DNA from: Xanthobacteraceae bacterium
GTDB taxonomy: Bacteria; Pseudomonadota; Alphaproteobacteria; Rhizobiales; Xanthobacteraceae
Direction: 5' to 3'
Assembly: GCA_022841625.1 (NCBI GenBank)
Contig: JALHRD010000014.1
Location: forward strand, 1-64,000
DNA: 64,000 nucleotides
Positions 43,709 through 52,542 of this stretch are shown piece by piece. Position numbers and translations under genes: made by a program. Under the pieces are notes generated by a model. It did not search any database, was not told where the DNA came from, and saw only the letters and a list, made by a program, of their open reading frames with translations. Numbering within the stretch: the stretch's first letter is position 1; every line of letters begins with the position of its first letter.

Positions 43709-44806
43709 TCAGGCTGAGGGCCGACGGGATTCGGAGCGCTCGAACATCCTCCACACACCATCCTCACCGTCCCAGGCGCCGCTGCTCGCGCCCTTGGAAT
43801 ATTCGGTGGCGCGCTGCTCGAAGAAGTTGGCGTGTTCGACACCGTTGAGGATTTCGACCAGCCACGGCAGCGGATGCGGCTTGACCTGCCGATAGCCGCC
43901 TTCGGCCGTTTCGAAATAGCCAAACGTGGTCGGTAGCTTGAGTTGCGTCAGCCGCCAGTCGGCGACATAGCGCACATAAGCGTGGATCTCCGCCGGCGTC
44001 ATGCCGTCGATGTTGCCGAGCCCGAACGCAAGATCAACGAAACGCTCCTCGAGCCCAACCATCGTTTTTGCAACATCCACGATATCGTCTCGCACCGACC
44101 TGGTCACCGCTCCGGTCTCCCGGTTCCACTCGTGATAGAGCCTGATGATGCCTTCACAATGCAGGCTTTCGTCACGCACCGACCAGCTCACGATCTGGCC
44201 CATTCCGTTCATCTTGTTGTGGCGCGGAAAGTTGAGCAACATGGCGAAGCTTGCGAACAAAGACATGCCTTCGGTGAAGGCCCCGAACATCGCCAGCGTG
44301 CGCGCCACGTCAGCGGCGGTTGCAACGCCAAATTCGTGCATGTAGTCGGCCTTGGCGCGCATCTCGGAATAGTCGCGGAAGGCCTCGAATTCTGTTTTCG
44401 GCATGCCGAGCGTCTTGAGCAGCAGCGCATAGGCGTCGATATGCACCGTCTCCATATTGGTGAAGGCGGCCATCATCATCTGCACCGCGAGCGGCTGGAA
44501 GATCGGGATGTAGCGCTTGAGGTAGTTGTCGCCGACCTCGATGTCCGATTGCGTGAAGAAGCGGAATATCTGCGTCAGCAATGCCCGCTCACTGGGCGTC
44601 ACACGATCCGACGCCCAGTCCTTGAGGTCGGCACCGAGCGGCACCTCCTCGCCCATCCAGTGGGTCTGCTGCTGGCGCTTCCAGAAGTCGTAGGCCCAGG
44701 CATAGCGGTCCACATCGTAGCTGCCGGTGGAATCGAGTAGCCCGATCCTACCCTTGCCGATCAGTGTGCGCGGATCGGTATTAGCGAAATCGAGGATCAT
44801 TGACAT
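43709..44806 (-). CDS. nrdB: Ribonucleotide reductase class I, beta subunit
   Basis: 365 aa from ATG 44806 (GAGGAG 8 nt upstream, inside the nrdA end). Di-iron and radical site: D88, E119 and H122 with radical Tyr Y126 in METVHIDAYALLL; second set E in FTEGMSLFA and E/H in RDESLHCEG. It supplies the tyrosyl radical for NrdA. The start lies within the last codons of nrdA, so they are coupled. No ATP-cone at either end. The C terminus does not show the usual acidic docking tail clearly. Confidence 0.95.
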   Translation of the reverse strand: MSMILDFANTDPRTLIGKGRIGLLDSTGSYDVDRYAWAYDFWKRQQQTHWMGEEVPLGADLKDWASDRVTPSERALLTQIFRFFTQSDIEVGDNYLKRYIPIFQPLAVQMMMAAFTNMETVHIDAYALLLKTLGMPKTEFEAFRDYSEMRAKADYMHEFGVATAADVARTLAMFGAFTEGMSLFASFAMLLNFPRHNKMNGMGQIVSWSVRDESLHCEGIIRLYHEWNRETGAVTRSVRDDIVDVAKTMVGLEERFVDLAFGLGNIDGMTPAEIHAYVRYVADWRLTQLKLPTTFGYFETAEGGYRQVKPHPLPWLVEILNGVEHANFFEQRATEYSKGASSGAWDGEDGVWRMFERSESRRPSA

Positions 44807-46704
44807 GCAAGACACTCCTCGTAGTCGGTGCGCGCGGCGGATTGCATCGTTTCGGCCGCGACCTCGTCGGTCGCGAGCTTGCCGGCGAAGTCCGCGCGCG
44901 AGATCGATTTCGAGCGGCAGTAATAGAGGCTCTTCATGCCGCGCTTCCATGCCGTCCAGTGCAGCATGTGCAGATCCCACTTGTCGATGTCGGCCGACAG
45001 ATAGAGATTGATCGACTGGCTCTGGCAGATATAGGGCGCGCGATCACCGGCGAGATCGACGATCCAGCGCTGATCGATCTCGAACGCGGTGCGGAACACC
45101 GCTTTCTCCCGTTCGTCCAGCACGTCGAGATGCGCGACCGACCCTTCGTGCTCAATGATCGATTGCCAGACCGCGGGCGTGTCGGCGCTCTTGCGCGCGA
45201 GGATCGCCGCGAGGTGTCGATTTCGCACAGCGAACGCTCCCGACAGCGTCTTGTGGGTGTAGATGTTCGCGGGAATCGGCTCGATGCAGGCGCTGGTGCC
45301 GCCGCAAATGATGCTTATCGACGCGGTCGGCGCGATCGAGAGCTTGTGGCTGAAGCGCGCCATGATGCCCCGCTCGGCGGCGTCCGGACATGGGCCGCGC
45401 TCTTTTGCCAGCGCGACCGACGCCGCATCGGCATCCCGCCTGATCTTGCGGAAAATCTTCAGGTTCCAGGACTTCGCAAGCGCGCCCTCGAATGGGATGC
45501 CATTTGCCTGCAGGAACGAGTGAAACCCCATAACGCCGAGCCCGACCGAGCGCTCGCGCAGCGCGGCGTAGCGGGCACGCTTCATGCCGTCGGGCGCGAC
45601 CGTGATGAAGTGCGTCAGTACATTGTCGAGAAAGCGCATGACGTCTTCGACGACATTCGGCTGGTCGCACCACTCATGCCAGGTTTCGAGATTGAGTGAC
45701 GACAGGCAGCACACCGCCGTCCGTTCTTCATCGCGATGGTCGGCACCGGTCGGCAGCGTGATCTCGCTGCACAGATTGGAGGTCGAGACCTTCAGACCCA
45801 ATTCGCGCTGGTGCTTCGGTAGCGCAAGGTTCACCGTGTCGATAAACAGCAGGTAAGGCTCGCCGGTCTGCAGCCGCGTTTCCAGAATGCGCTGCCAGAG
45901 CTGGCGGGCGTTCACCTCGCGCATGACTTCGTTGCTCTTGGGGCTGCGCAACGGAAACATCGCGCCGTCCTTGACGGCCAGCATGAACTCATCCGTGACG
46001 CTGATCCCGTGATGGAGGTTGAGTCCCTTACGGTTGAAATCGCCGGACGCCTTGCGGATTTCCAGGAACTCCTCGATCTCCGGATGGTGGATATCGAGAT
46101 AGACCGCAGCCGAACCACGCCGCAGCGAACCCTGGCTGATTGCAAGCGTGAGACCGTCCATGACATGGATGAAGGGGATGATGCCCGAAGTTTCGCCACC
46201 CCTCACTTTCTCGCCGATGGAGCGCACGCGGCCCCAATAGGTGCCGATGCCACCGCCGTTGGAAGCGAGCAACACGTTTTCGTTCCAGGTTCCGACAATG
46301 CCGTCGAGCGAATCCGGGACCGAATTGAGGAAACAGGAAATCGGCAATCCGCGATTCGTTCCGCCATTCGACAACACCGGCGTCGCGGGCATAAACCAGA
46401 GTCGCGACATGGCGTCGTAGAGTCGCTGCGCATGCGGCACGTCGTCGGCGAAAGCACAGGACACGCGCGCAAACATGTCCTGGTAGCTCTCGCCTTCGAG
46501 CAGATAGCGATCGTTGAGCGTCGCTTTGCCGAATGCGGTCAGCAAGTCGTCGCGGCTGCGATCCAACGTGAGATCAGATGGACGCGGAAGCGGAGCAAGT
46601 GGCGCCGGCAGCGGCGCGGGACTCGGCGATACCGCTAAGGGTCGAGGCGCAGGTCGCGGCGCCACCAGATTGCCCCGACGGTCGAAATCAAATGCCAAAG
46701 ACAT
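44797..46704 (-). CDS. nrdA: Ribonucleotide reductase class I, alpha subunit (no ATP-cone)
   Basis: 635 aa from ATG 46704 (ATG 46716 also possible). Catalytic residues: C124 in PISCFLNS, NLCSEI, and the C-terminal redox pair CLAC. Also SNGGGIGTYWGRVRSIG and PTASISIICGGTSACIEP. After a Pro-rich stretch (17-44) the protein enters the ten-stranded barrel directly, so the N-terminal ATP-cone of E. coli NrdA is missing and overall activity control by dATP should differ. A cobalamin riboswitch precedes it. Frame upstream to 46821 runs into the riboswitch and is not coding. Confidence 0.95.
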   Translation of the reverse strand: MSLAFDFDRRGNLVAPRPAPRPLAVSPSPAPLPAPLAPLPRPSDLTLDRSRDDLLTAFGKATLNDRYLLEGESYQDMFARVSCAFADDVPHAQRLYDAMSRLWFMPATPVLSNGGTNRGLPISCFLNSVPDSLDGIVGTWNENVLLASNGGGIGTYWGRVRSIGEKVRGGETSGIIPFIHVMDGLTLAISQGSLRRGSAAVYLDIHHPEIEEFLEIRKASGDFNRKGLNLHHGISVTDEFMLAVKDGAMFPLRSPKSNEVMREVNARQLWQRILETRLQTGEPYLLFIDTVNLALPKHQRELGLKVSTSNLCSEITLPTGADHRDEERTAVCCLSSLNLETWHEWCDQPNVVEDVMRFLDNVLTHFITVAPDGMKRARYAALRERSVGLGVMGFHSFLQANGIPFEGALAKSWNLKIFRKIRRDADAASVALAKERGPCPDAAERGIMARFSHKLSIAPTASISIICGGTSACIEPIPANIYTHKTLSGAFAVRNRHLAAILARKSADTPAVWQSIIEHEGSVAHLDVLDEREKAVFRTAFEIDQRWIVDLAGDRAPYICQSQSINLYLSADIDKWDLHMLHWTAWKRGMKSLYYCRSKSISRADFAGKLATDEVAAETMQSAARTDYEECLACQ

Positions 46705-46822
46705 CGGCAAACCCATATGTTGGGGCCGAGGCCAGCGGACGGCTTGCGGGTCAATCCAGAGACCGATGTCCCCAGCGGCTGCAAGCGCCCCACCGGGACA
46801 CCCCGCCCGAGGACGTTTCATC

Positions 46823-47017
46823 GGTCACGGCAGGTCTCCTGGCTTGCGGGTCGCTGCGGTTTGCCGAGGTCTTCCCAGTGCTTGCACCAGTGACCGAAGC
46901 TGGCATCCGCTCGCCGCTGACAGTTGCGGGGGCAGCCCCGGAATCGTCGTTTCCGATTCACCGGGTTCCCTCTTAGCCTCGGAACTACAAAATGTAGGGG
47001 TCCGAGGAACCGTGATG
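46823..47017 (-). promoter_or_regulatory. Cobalamin (AdoCbl) riboswitch upstream of nrdAB
   Basis: Read on the minus strand it has all the hallmark blocks: AAGAGGGAACCCGG (46974-46961), GCTGCCCCCGCAACTG (46936-46921) and the B12 box GCCAGGAGACCTGCC (46843-46829). Closing stem P1 is formed by TCACGG (47015-47010) with CCGTGA (46830-46825). It should turn nrdAB off when coenzyme B12 is plentiful, which makes sense if a B12-dependent class II reductase (NrdJ) exists elsewhere in the genome. Confidence 0.93.
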
Positions 47018-47022
47018 CCACC

Positions 47023-47052
47023 ATATGGGCGGATGTCATCTCGATTCGTCAA
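47023..47052 (-). promoter_or_regulatory. Candidate promoter of nrdAB
   Basis: Minus-strand TTGACG (47052-47047), 18-nt spacer, CCATAT (47028-47023). The -10 is weak, but the predicted start of transcription falls at the first base of the riboswitch, which supports it. Confidence 0.4.
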
Positions 47053-47096
47053 GCGCTTTCGGCGCCAGCATGGATGATGGGGGGATTAACTAGCCA

Positions 47097-48209
47097 TTAC
47101 GCCGCCAGCCGCTCGACCTCGGCAATGATCGCATCGCCCATTTCGCGGGTGCCGACGAGTTTGCAGCCGTCCGACTTGATGTCTGCGGTGCGCAGGCCCT
47201 TGTCGAGGGTGGCAGCGATCGCCTGTTCGATCAGGTCGGCCTCCTTGCCGCGATCAAACGAATAGCGCAGCGCCATTGCGAACGACGCGATCATCGCGAT
47301 CGGATTGGCCGCGCCCTTGCCGGCAATATCCGGCGCCGAGCCATGCACCGGCTCGTACATCGCCTTGCGCTTCTTGGTCTTCGGATCCATCTCACCGAGC
47401 GAGGCCGACGGCAGCATGCCAAGCGAGCCGGTGAGCATGGCCGCAACGTCGGACAGCATGTCGCCAAACAGATTGTCGGTGACGATGACATCGAACTGCT
47501 TGGGCCAGCGCACGAGCTGCATGCCGCCGGCATCGGCCAATTGATGCTCAAGCTCCACGTCCTTGAATTCGCGCGCGTGGATCTGCTGAACGACCTCGTT
47601 CCAGAGCACGCCAGTTTTCATCACGTTGCGCTTTTCCATTGAAGTCACCTTGTTGCGACGCTTGCGCGCCAGCTCAAAGGCAACCCGCGAAATCCGCTCG
47701 ATCTCGTAGGTGTCGTAGACCTGGGTATCGATCGCGCGCTTCTGGCCGTTGCCGAGATCGGTGATGGTCTTGGGCTCGCCGAAATAGACGCCGCCGGTGA
47801 GCTCGCGGATGATGACGATGTCGAGGCCGTCGACCACCTCGCGCTTGAGGCTTGAGGCGTCCGCCAGCGCCGGATAGCAGATCGCCGGCCGGATATTGGC
47901 GAACAGGCCGAGATCCTTGCGCAACCGCAGCAGCCCGGCTTCTGGACGCACGTCATAGGGCACCTTGTCCCATTTCGGACCGCCGACCGCGCCAAAAATG
48001 ACCGCGTCGCAGGCCTGCGCCTTGACCATAGTGGCCTCGTCGATCGCCGCGCCGTGGGCGTCATAGGCACAGCCGCCGACCAGCCCTTCCTCGTATTGGA
48101 AGGTGCCCATGCCGTGGGCATTCATCCAGGCGATCAGCCGTTTCACCTCGGCCATGACTTCGGGGCCGATGCCGTCGCCGGCGAGCAGAAGAAGGTTATG
48201 GGTGGGCAT
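47097..48209 (-). CDS. leuB: 3-isopropylmalate dehydrogenase
   Basis: 370 aa from ATG 48209 ([20 protein letters not shown]). Catalytic and substrate motifs: [32 protein letters not shown], Tyr in [50 protein letters not shown]. It oxidises and decarboxylates 3-isopropylmalate with NAD. Lies upstream of nrdAB on the same strand, but the riboswitch leader makes nrdAB a separate unit. Confidence 0.98.
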   Translation of the reverse strand: MPTHNLLLLAGDGIGPEVMAEVKRLIAWMNAHGMGTFQYEEGLVGGCAYDAHGAAIDEATMVKAQACDAVIFGAVGGPKWDKVPYDVRPEAGLLRLRKDLGLFANIRPAICYPALADASSLKREVVDGLDIVIIRELTGGVYFGEPKTITDLGNGQKRAIDTQVYDTYEIERISRVAFELARKRRNKVTSMEKRNVMKTGVLWNEVVQQIHAREFKDVELEHQLADAGGMQLVRWPKQFDVIVTDNLFGDMLSDVAAMLTGSLGMLPSASLGEMDPKTKKRKAMYEPVHGSAPDIAGKGAANPIAMIASFAMALRYSFDRGKEADLIEQAIAATLDKGLRTADIKSDGCKLVGTREMGDAIIAEVERLAA

Positions 48210-48297
48210 ACGCAATCCTCGATACGACAAAAGGGGTCGCGGATTGCTAAAGGTCCGCGCCAGGATTGGCAAGGCAATGCCTTCGCGCCCCGTCGCG

Positions 48298-49074
48298 CTA
48301 CAGCCCGCTGAACCAATTATAGCCCTGGTTCTCCCAATAGCCGCCGAGGTAACGGTTGCCGACGTGCAGCTCCATCACGTGTTTGGGATTCTTAAAGCCA
48401 AGCTTTGTGGGAATCCGGACGCGCATTGGGAAGCCGTATTTCGGCAGAAGTTCCTGGCCGTCGAATTTCAGCGTCATCTGGGTTTGCGAATGCAACGCGG
48501 TCGGCATATCGATCTGGACGTGATAACCCTCGGCGCAGCGAAACCAGACATATTTGGCAGTGAGATCCGCTCCGACCCGGCGGAGAAAGTCGCCGAGCGT
48601 GACCCCGGTCCATTTGCCAACCGCGCTCCAGCCCTCGACACAGATCAGCCGCGTGATCTGGGTTTCCTGTGGCAGGTCATTGAGTGCGGCCAGGGTCCAA
48701 CTGCCCTTGCTGGCGACCATGCCGGTGACTTCGAGCTTATAGTCGGCACCATCGACTTCGGGAATGTCGCTCTCGGGGTAATAGGCGTTGAACGGAAATG
48801 GCCGCTTGATCGCGCTCTCAGCATAAGTTTTCGCAAGACGATTGGGATTAAACAACCAGGCTTGCACGCCATCATTGAATTCGGAAATCTGGCGCAGCGC
48901 TTTCTCCGCCGAAATGCCATCCGCAATGTTGCAGCCGGTGAGCAAGCTCAAGGCCCCGACGCTCAGGCTTCCGCGCAGGAACAACCGCCGCGTCGGATCG
49001 GGCATCAGCTTGACAGCGTCCTTGACCAGCAGGCTCGGATCGACACCGGGGATCGGTTTGCGGATGCGCGCCAT
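48298..49074 (-). CDS. Sulfite-oxidase-family molybdopterin oxidoreductase (MsrP/YedY-like)
   Basis: 258 aa with a single molybdopterin domain. N-terminal twin Arg ([21 protein letters not shown]) suggests Tat export, with a possible lipobox Cys C48. The Mo-ligand Cys is in [37 protein letters not shown] and GYYWEN-like [12 protein letters not shown] are typical. It starts 5 nt after a cytochrome b gene, which should be its membrane electron partner. Could reduce protein Met-sulfoxide or oxidise another small substrate. Confidence 0.88.
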   Translation of the reverse strand: MARIRKPIPGVDPSLLVKDAVKLMPDPTRRLFLRGSLSVGALSLLTGCNIADGISAEKALRQISEFNDGVQAWLFNPNRLAKTYAESAIKRPFPFNAYYPESDIPEVDGADYKLEVTGMVASKGSWTLAALNDLPQETQITRLICVEGWSAVGKWTGVTLGDFLRRVGADLTAKYVWFRCAEGYHVQIDMPTALHSQTQMTLKFDGQELLPKYGFPMRVRIPTKLGFKNPKHVMELHVGNRYLGGYWENQGYNWFSGL

Positions 49075-49079
49075 ATTGG

Positions 49080-49706
49080 TCACCGTCCGGTAATCATGGC
49101 GCGCAGCGCCTTCGGCACCACCAGCGCCATGACAATGTGAATGACGGAAAATCCGACGATCGCCGCCATTGCGAAAAAGTGCACGTAGCGCGCCGGCTCG
49201 TAGCCGCCGAACATCGCGGCGATCCACCAAAGCTGCACCGGCTTCCACATTGCCAGCCCCGACAGCACGACTACGACGCCGGCGACGATCACGCCAAGAT
49301 AGAGCAGCTTCTGGACCGCGTTATAGACCGACGGATCGGCATGCGAGAGTTGTCCGTGCAACGCAAGTCTTGCGTCGGCAACAACCTCGCCAGGCCGCAC
49401 CGGCAGGAGTTTCCGCCGAAACCTGCCAGTGACGATGCCGAGGACGAGATAAATGAGCCCATTGACGGCCAAGAGCCACATCGCCGCGAAATGCCAGAGC
49501 AACGCACCCGCCAGCCAGCCGCCCAGGGTGATGCTCTTGGGAAACACAAAGGGGAACAACGGCGATGCGTTGTAGATTTCCCAGCCCGAGCCAACCATGA
49601 GAATCACCGCCACGGCATTGATCCAATGGGTGACGCGCAGCCACAGCGGATGAATAACCGGCTGCGGCGGCGCTGTGGTCCCCTCGCTGGTGGCCTCGAC
49701 GGTCAT
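49080..49706 (-). CDS. Cytochrome b561-type membrane subunit
   Basis: 208 aa from ATG 49706; a GTG at 49757 with better spacing to GAGGTG is an alternative. Four hydrophobic helices with heme His: LWLRVTHWINAVAVILM, LLWHFAAMWLLAVNGLIYL, LLYLGVIVAGVVVVLSGLA, VHFFAMAAIVGFSVIHIVM. Same family as Ni-Fe hydrogenase/formate dehydrogenase cytochrome b and DUF4405-like partners of MsrP. Operon with the molybdoenzyme gene 5 nt downstream. Confidence 0.88.
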   Translation of the reverse strand: MTVEATSEGTTAPPQPVIHPLWLRVTHWINAVAVILMVGSGWEIYNASPLFPFVFPKSITLGGWLAGALLWHFAAMWLLAVNGLIYLVLGIVTGRFRRKLLPVRPGEVVADARLALHGQLSHADPSVYNAVQKLLYLGVIVAGVVVVLSGLAMWKPVQLWWIAAMFGGYEPARYVHFFAMAAIVGFSVIHIVMALVVPKALRAMITGR

Positions 49707-49781
49707 GCCGGGGCCACGCAGATCATGTTGTGCTCCAGGTGACAGCGCATGTCGCACCTCACCCTAAGAAATACCGCGCGC

Positions 49782-50513
49782 TCAAATCGTCAGCTTGCCG
49801 GCTTTTGCGCTGGCATAGCGATCCGCGACTTTGCTCCAGTCAACGACGCTCCACCAAGTCTTGAGATAGTCCGCCCGCCGGTTCTGATATTTGAGATAAT
49901 AGGCATGCTCCCAGACATCGTTGCCCATCAGGACGCGCTGACCGTCCATCAGCGGCGAATCCTGGTTTGGCTTCGACGTCAATGTGAGCTTGCCGCCCTG
50001 ATCGACGGTGATGAAGACCCAGCCTGAGCCGAACACTCCCAGGCCGCGGGCATTGAATTGCTCTTGCAGCTTTTCCATGCCGCCGAAATCACGTTCGATC
50101 GCGGCCAACAGGTCGCCTTTCGGGCTACCGCCCGCGCCACCCATGATCTGCCAAAACATCGAGTGGTTGGCGTGCCCGCCGCAATTGTTGCGAACTGCGG
50201 TACGGACCGCCTCCGGCACGTCGTTCAACTTGCCCAGTATCACCTCTATCGGCTGCTTGCCGAGTTCGGGATACTTACCGACCAGACCATTGAGATTGCC
50301 GATGAAGGCCGCATGGTGCCGCCCGTGATGGATCTCCATCGTCATCGCATCGATATGCGGCTCGTTCTTGTTAGGCGCATAAGGAAGTGGCGGCAGCGTG
50401 AATGGCCCGCTTGCGGGCTGCGCATAAACGCGTGTCGTCACCACGCTGGCGCTGACGGCGGTAAGCCCTGCAACAACGGCGCGTCGGCCGATCAAACGAT
50501 CATTGGTATTCAC
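49782..50513 (-). CDS. Fe/Mn superoxide dismutase with export signal
   Basis: 243 aa from GTG 50513 (GGAG 5 nt upstream). SOD motifs: LPPLPYAPNKNEPHIDAMTM, EIHHGRHHAAFIGNLN, NNCGGHANHSMFWQIM, DVWEHAYYLKYQNRRADYLK supply three His and one Asp metal ligands. Residues 9-32 (GRRAVVAGLTAVSASVVTTR, then VYAQ) look like a twin-arginine signal peptide, so the enzyme is likely periplasmic, unlike ordinary cytoplasmic SodA/B. Fe versus Mn cannot be decided. Confidence 0.9.
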   Translation of the reverse strand: MNTNDRLIGRRAVVAGLTAVSASVVTTRVYAQPASGPFTLPPLPYAPNKNEPHIDAMTMEIHHGRHHAAFIGNLNGLVGKYPELGKQPIEVILGKLNDVPEAVRTAVRNNCGGHANHSMFWQIMGGAGGSPKGDLLAAIERDFGGMEKLQEQFNARGLGVFGSGWVFITVDQGGKLTLTSKPNQDSPLMDGQRVLMGNDVWEHAYYLKYQNRRADYLKTWWSVVDWSKVADRYASAKAGKLTI

Positions 50514-50614
50514 GACAGCTCCTCCCGGTTGTGGTCGCCCCGCGACTGAACGATCGCGATTGGCCGGCAATATACCAGCTATTTCACCTGACCGTATATC
50601 ATTCCTCCGGCCAA

Positions 50615-51508
50615 TCAGCCGCCGTCTTGGGAGCGCAAGTGCTCAACAAGCTGTCGTGAATATGGCGGCAATTCGGCAAGCTGCCGGACGCAGATCGTTA
50701 ACTCGCGTACCGCCCACGCATCGGCCAGACCGACCGTGGCGATTGCCATCGTCCGCTCGACCCGCCGCGCGGTGGTTTCGGGCACGATGCCAATACCGAC
50801 ATTGCACTCGACCATCCGGCAGACCGCGTCAAAGCTGCGCAATTGCACGCGCAGCCGCAATGGTTGGCCGATCCGTGCCGCCTTGTCGGCAAGAAAGCGC
50901 TGCAAAGCGCTGGCCCGATCAAGGCCGACAAAGTCGAAGTCGAGCACTTGCGCAAACGAAACCTTCGCACGACGCGCTAACCCATGGCCGCGCGGCACCA
51001 CCAGAACGAAACGGTCCTTGCGGAACGGAAAAGTTTCAAGCGCACTTGCGTCCACCGTGCCCGCGACAATGCCGAGGTCGGCAACGCCCTCGGCGATCAG
51101 ACCGACGATCTCGTCACTGAGCCGCTCCTCAAGATCGATGCTGACCTGCGGATGCGACGCAAGGAACGACCCCAGCGCCTCGGGCAGGAATTCGGTGAGG
51201 GCATTGGTATTGGACAACACCCGGATCTGGCCGGCGACGCCGCCGGCATAGGCGCCGAGATCCTCGCGCAGCCGGTCGGCCTGCCGCAGGATAGTGCGCG
51301 CATGCTGCAACAATGTCCGCCCGGCCTGGGTCGGCTGCACGCCTTGCCGACCACGTACCAAAAGGGCGGCGCCGAGCGCGGCTTCCATGTTGCGGATGCG
51401 GGTCGAAGCCGCCGCCAATGCCAGATTGGCGCGTTCGGCCCCGCGTGTGATGCTGCCGGCATCGACGACGTGCCGGAACAGGCTCAAATCGGCAAGATCG
51501 AAGCGCAT
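50615..51508 (-). CDS. LysR-family transcriptional regulator
   Basis: 297 aa. N-terminal winged HTH (LSLFRHVVDAGSITRGAER; AAASTRIRNMEAALGAALLV) and a substrate-binding domain from residue about 90 (GQIRVLSNTNALTEFLPEAL). It is divergent from sdhC across a 239-nt gap, so it may control itself and possibly sdhCDAB, or act on distant genes. Inducer unknown. Confidence 0.93.
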   Translation of the reverse strand: MRFDLADLSLFRHVVDAGSITRGAERANLALAAASTRIRNMEAALGAALLVRGRQGVQPTQAGRTLLQHARTILRQADRLREDLGAYAGGVAGQIRVLSNTNALTEFLPEALGSFLASHPQVSIDLEERLSDEIVGLIAEGVADLGIVAGTVDASALETFPFRKDRFVLVVPRGHGLARRAKVSFAQVLDFDFVGLDRASALQRFLADKAARIGQPLRLRVQLRSFDAVCRMVECNVGIGIVPETTARRVERTMAIATVGLADAWAVRELTICVRQLAELPPYSRQLVEHLRSQDGG

Positions 51509-51747
51509 GGCCGGGATCTATTCGCTTTCTGCGAAGGCAGGCTACGCCAAATCGTCATTGTGAACCAGATTCAAGAGGCCGATACTTCGTAATCGGCGAA
51601 GTCTGGGGTCGACGGCGGGTGGCCAGTTGCATTACGCATTGGACAACCGTCGGCTGCCGATTGCGACCCACCCACCCATTGGTTAGGAGAACGTGACGCC
51701 CTGCCGTCCATCGGCGAACCGTTACGGCGCTGCTTCGGAGGACATTG

Positions 51748-52155
51748 ATGGCCGGAACCAAGGCCCGGGAACGGCCACTCTCACCACATCTGCAAATCTA
51801 TCGTTGGCCGTTGCCGATGATGATGTCGATTGCCCATCGGCTCACCGGCATCGGGCTCTATTTCGGCACGATCCTGGTCGTCTGGTGGCTGATTGCGGTG
51901 GGTTCCGGCCCCGGCGGCTATTCGCGCCTGACCGCCTTCGCCAATTCCTGGTTTGGGCGGGCGGTCCTGTTTGCCTACACTTGGTCGCTGATCCATCACA
52001 TGCTTGGCGGCATCCGCCACCTGATCTGGGACACCGGCCGCGGCTTTGAGCCGAACGAGCGTGAATGGCTCGCGCTCGCCACCATCGTCGGCTCAGTGAG
52101 CCTGACCATGGTGCTCTGGATCGTCGGCTACTTCATTATCGGAGGCGCCCGATGA
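51748..52155 (+). CDS. sdhC: Succinate dehydrogenase cytochrome b556 subunit
   Basis: 135 aa, three membrane helices. RPLSPHLQIYRWPLPMMMSI, then the quinone-site Ser/Arg in SIAHRLTGIGLYFG and the heme His region HHMLGGIRHLIWDTG. ATG 51748 follows GGAGG. First gene of sdhCDAB. Confidence 0.96.
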   Translation: MAGTKARERPLSPHLQIYRWPLPMMMSIAHRLTGIGLYFGTILVVWWLIAVGSGPGGYSRLTAFANSWFGRAVLFAYTWSLIHHMLGGIRHLIWDTGRGFEPNEREWLALATIVGSVSLTMVLWIVGYFIIGGAR

Positions 52156-52538
52156 GCAGCGACCTCCGCACCCCTTTGGCGCGCGTCGGCGGGCTTGGCT
52201 CGGCCAGATCCGGCACCGGGCATTTTTGGTTGCAGCGCGTAACGGCGGTGGCCAACGTTCCCCTGACCATCGCCTTTGTCGTGATCCTGGCATCGCTGTT
52301 CGGACGCAATCAGGCCGCCGCGCAGCAGATCTTGGGCACGCCGCTGGTTGCTATCACCATGCTGCTGTTCATCGGCTCGGTAACCTTTCACATGCGGCTC
52401 GGCATGCAAATTGTCATCGAAGACTATATCCACGGCGAAATTCTGCGGCCGCTGCTGGTCATGGCCAATACCTTCTTCACGATTGGCATCGGGCTGGCGG
52501 CCGCTTACGCACTACTGAAACTGTCATTCGGAATTTAG
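52152..52538 (+). CDS. sdhD: Succinate dehydrogenase hydrophobic anchor subunit
   Basis: 128 aa, start overlapping sdhC by 4 nt. Three hydrophobic helices; [20 protein letters not shown] near the N terminus and [17 protein letters not shown] provide the heme/quinone-side residues. The protein ends 4 nt before sdhA. Confidence 0.95.
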   Translation: MSSDLRTPLARVGGLGSARSGTGHFWLQRVTAVANVPLTIAFVVILASLFGRNQAAAQQILGTPLVAITMLLFIGSVTFHMRLGMQIVIEDYIHGEILRPLLVMANTFFTIGIGLAAAYALLKLSFGI

Positions 52539-52542
52539 CAGC

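Noticed and set aside
46705-46821. nrdA start at 46821
   Set aside because: The codon lies at the edge of the cobalamin riboswitch and the added residues resemble nothing in NrdA.
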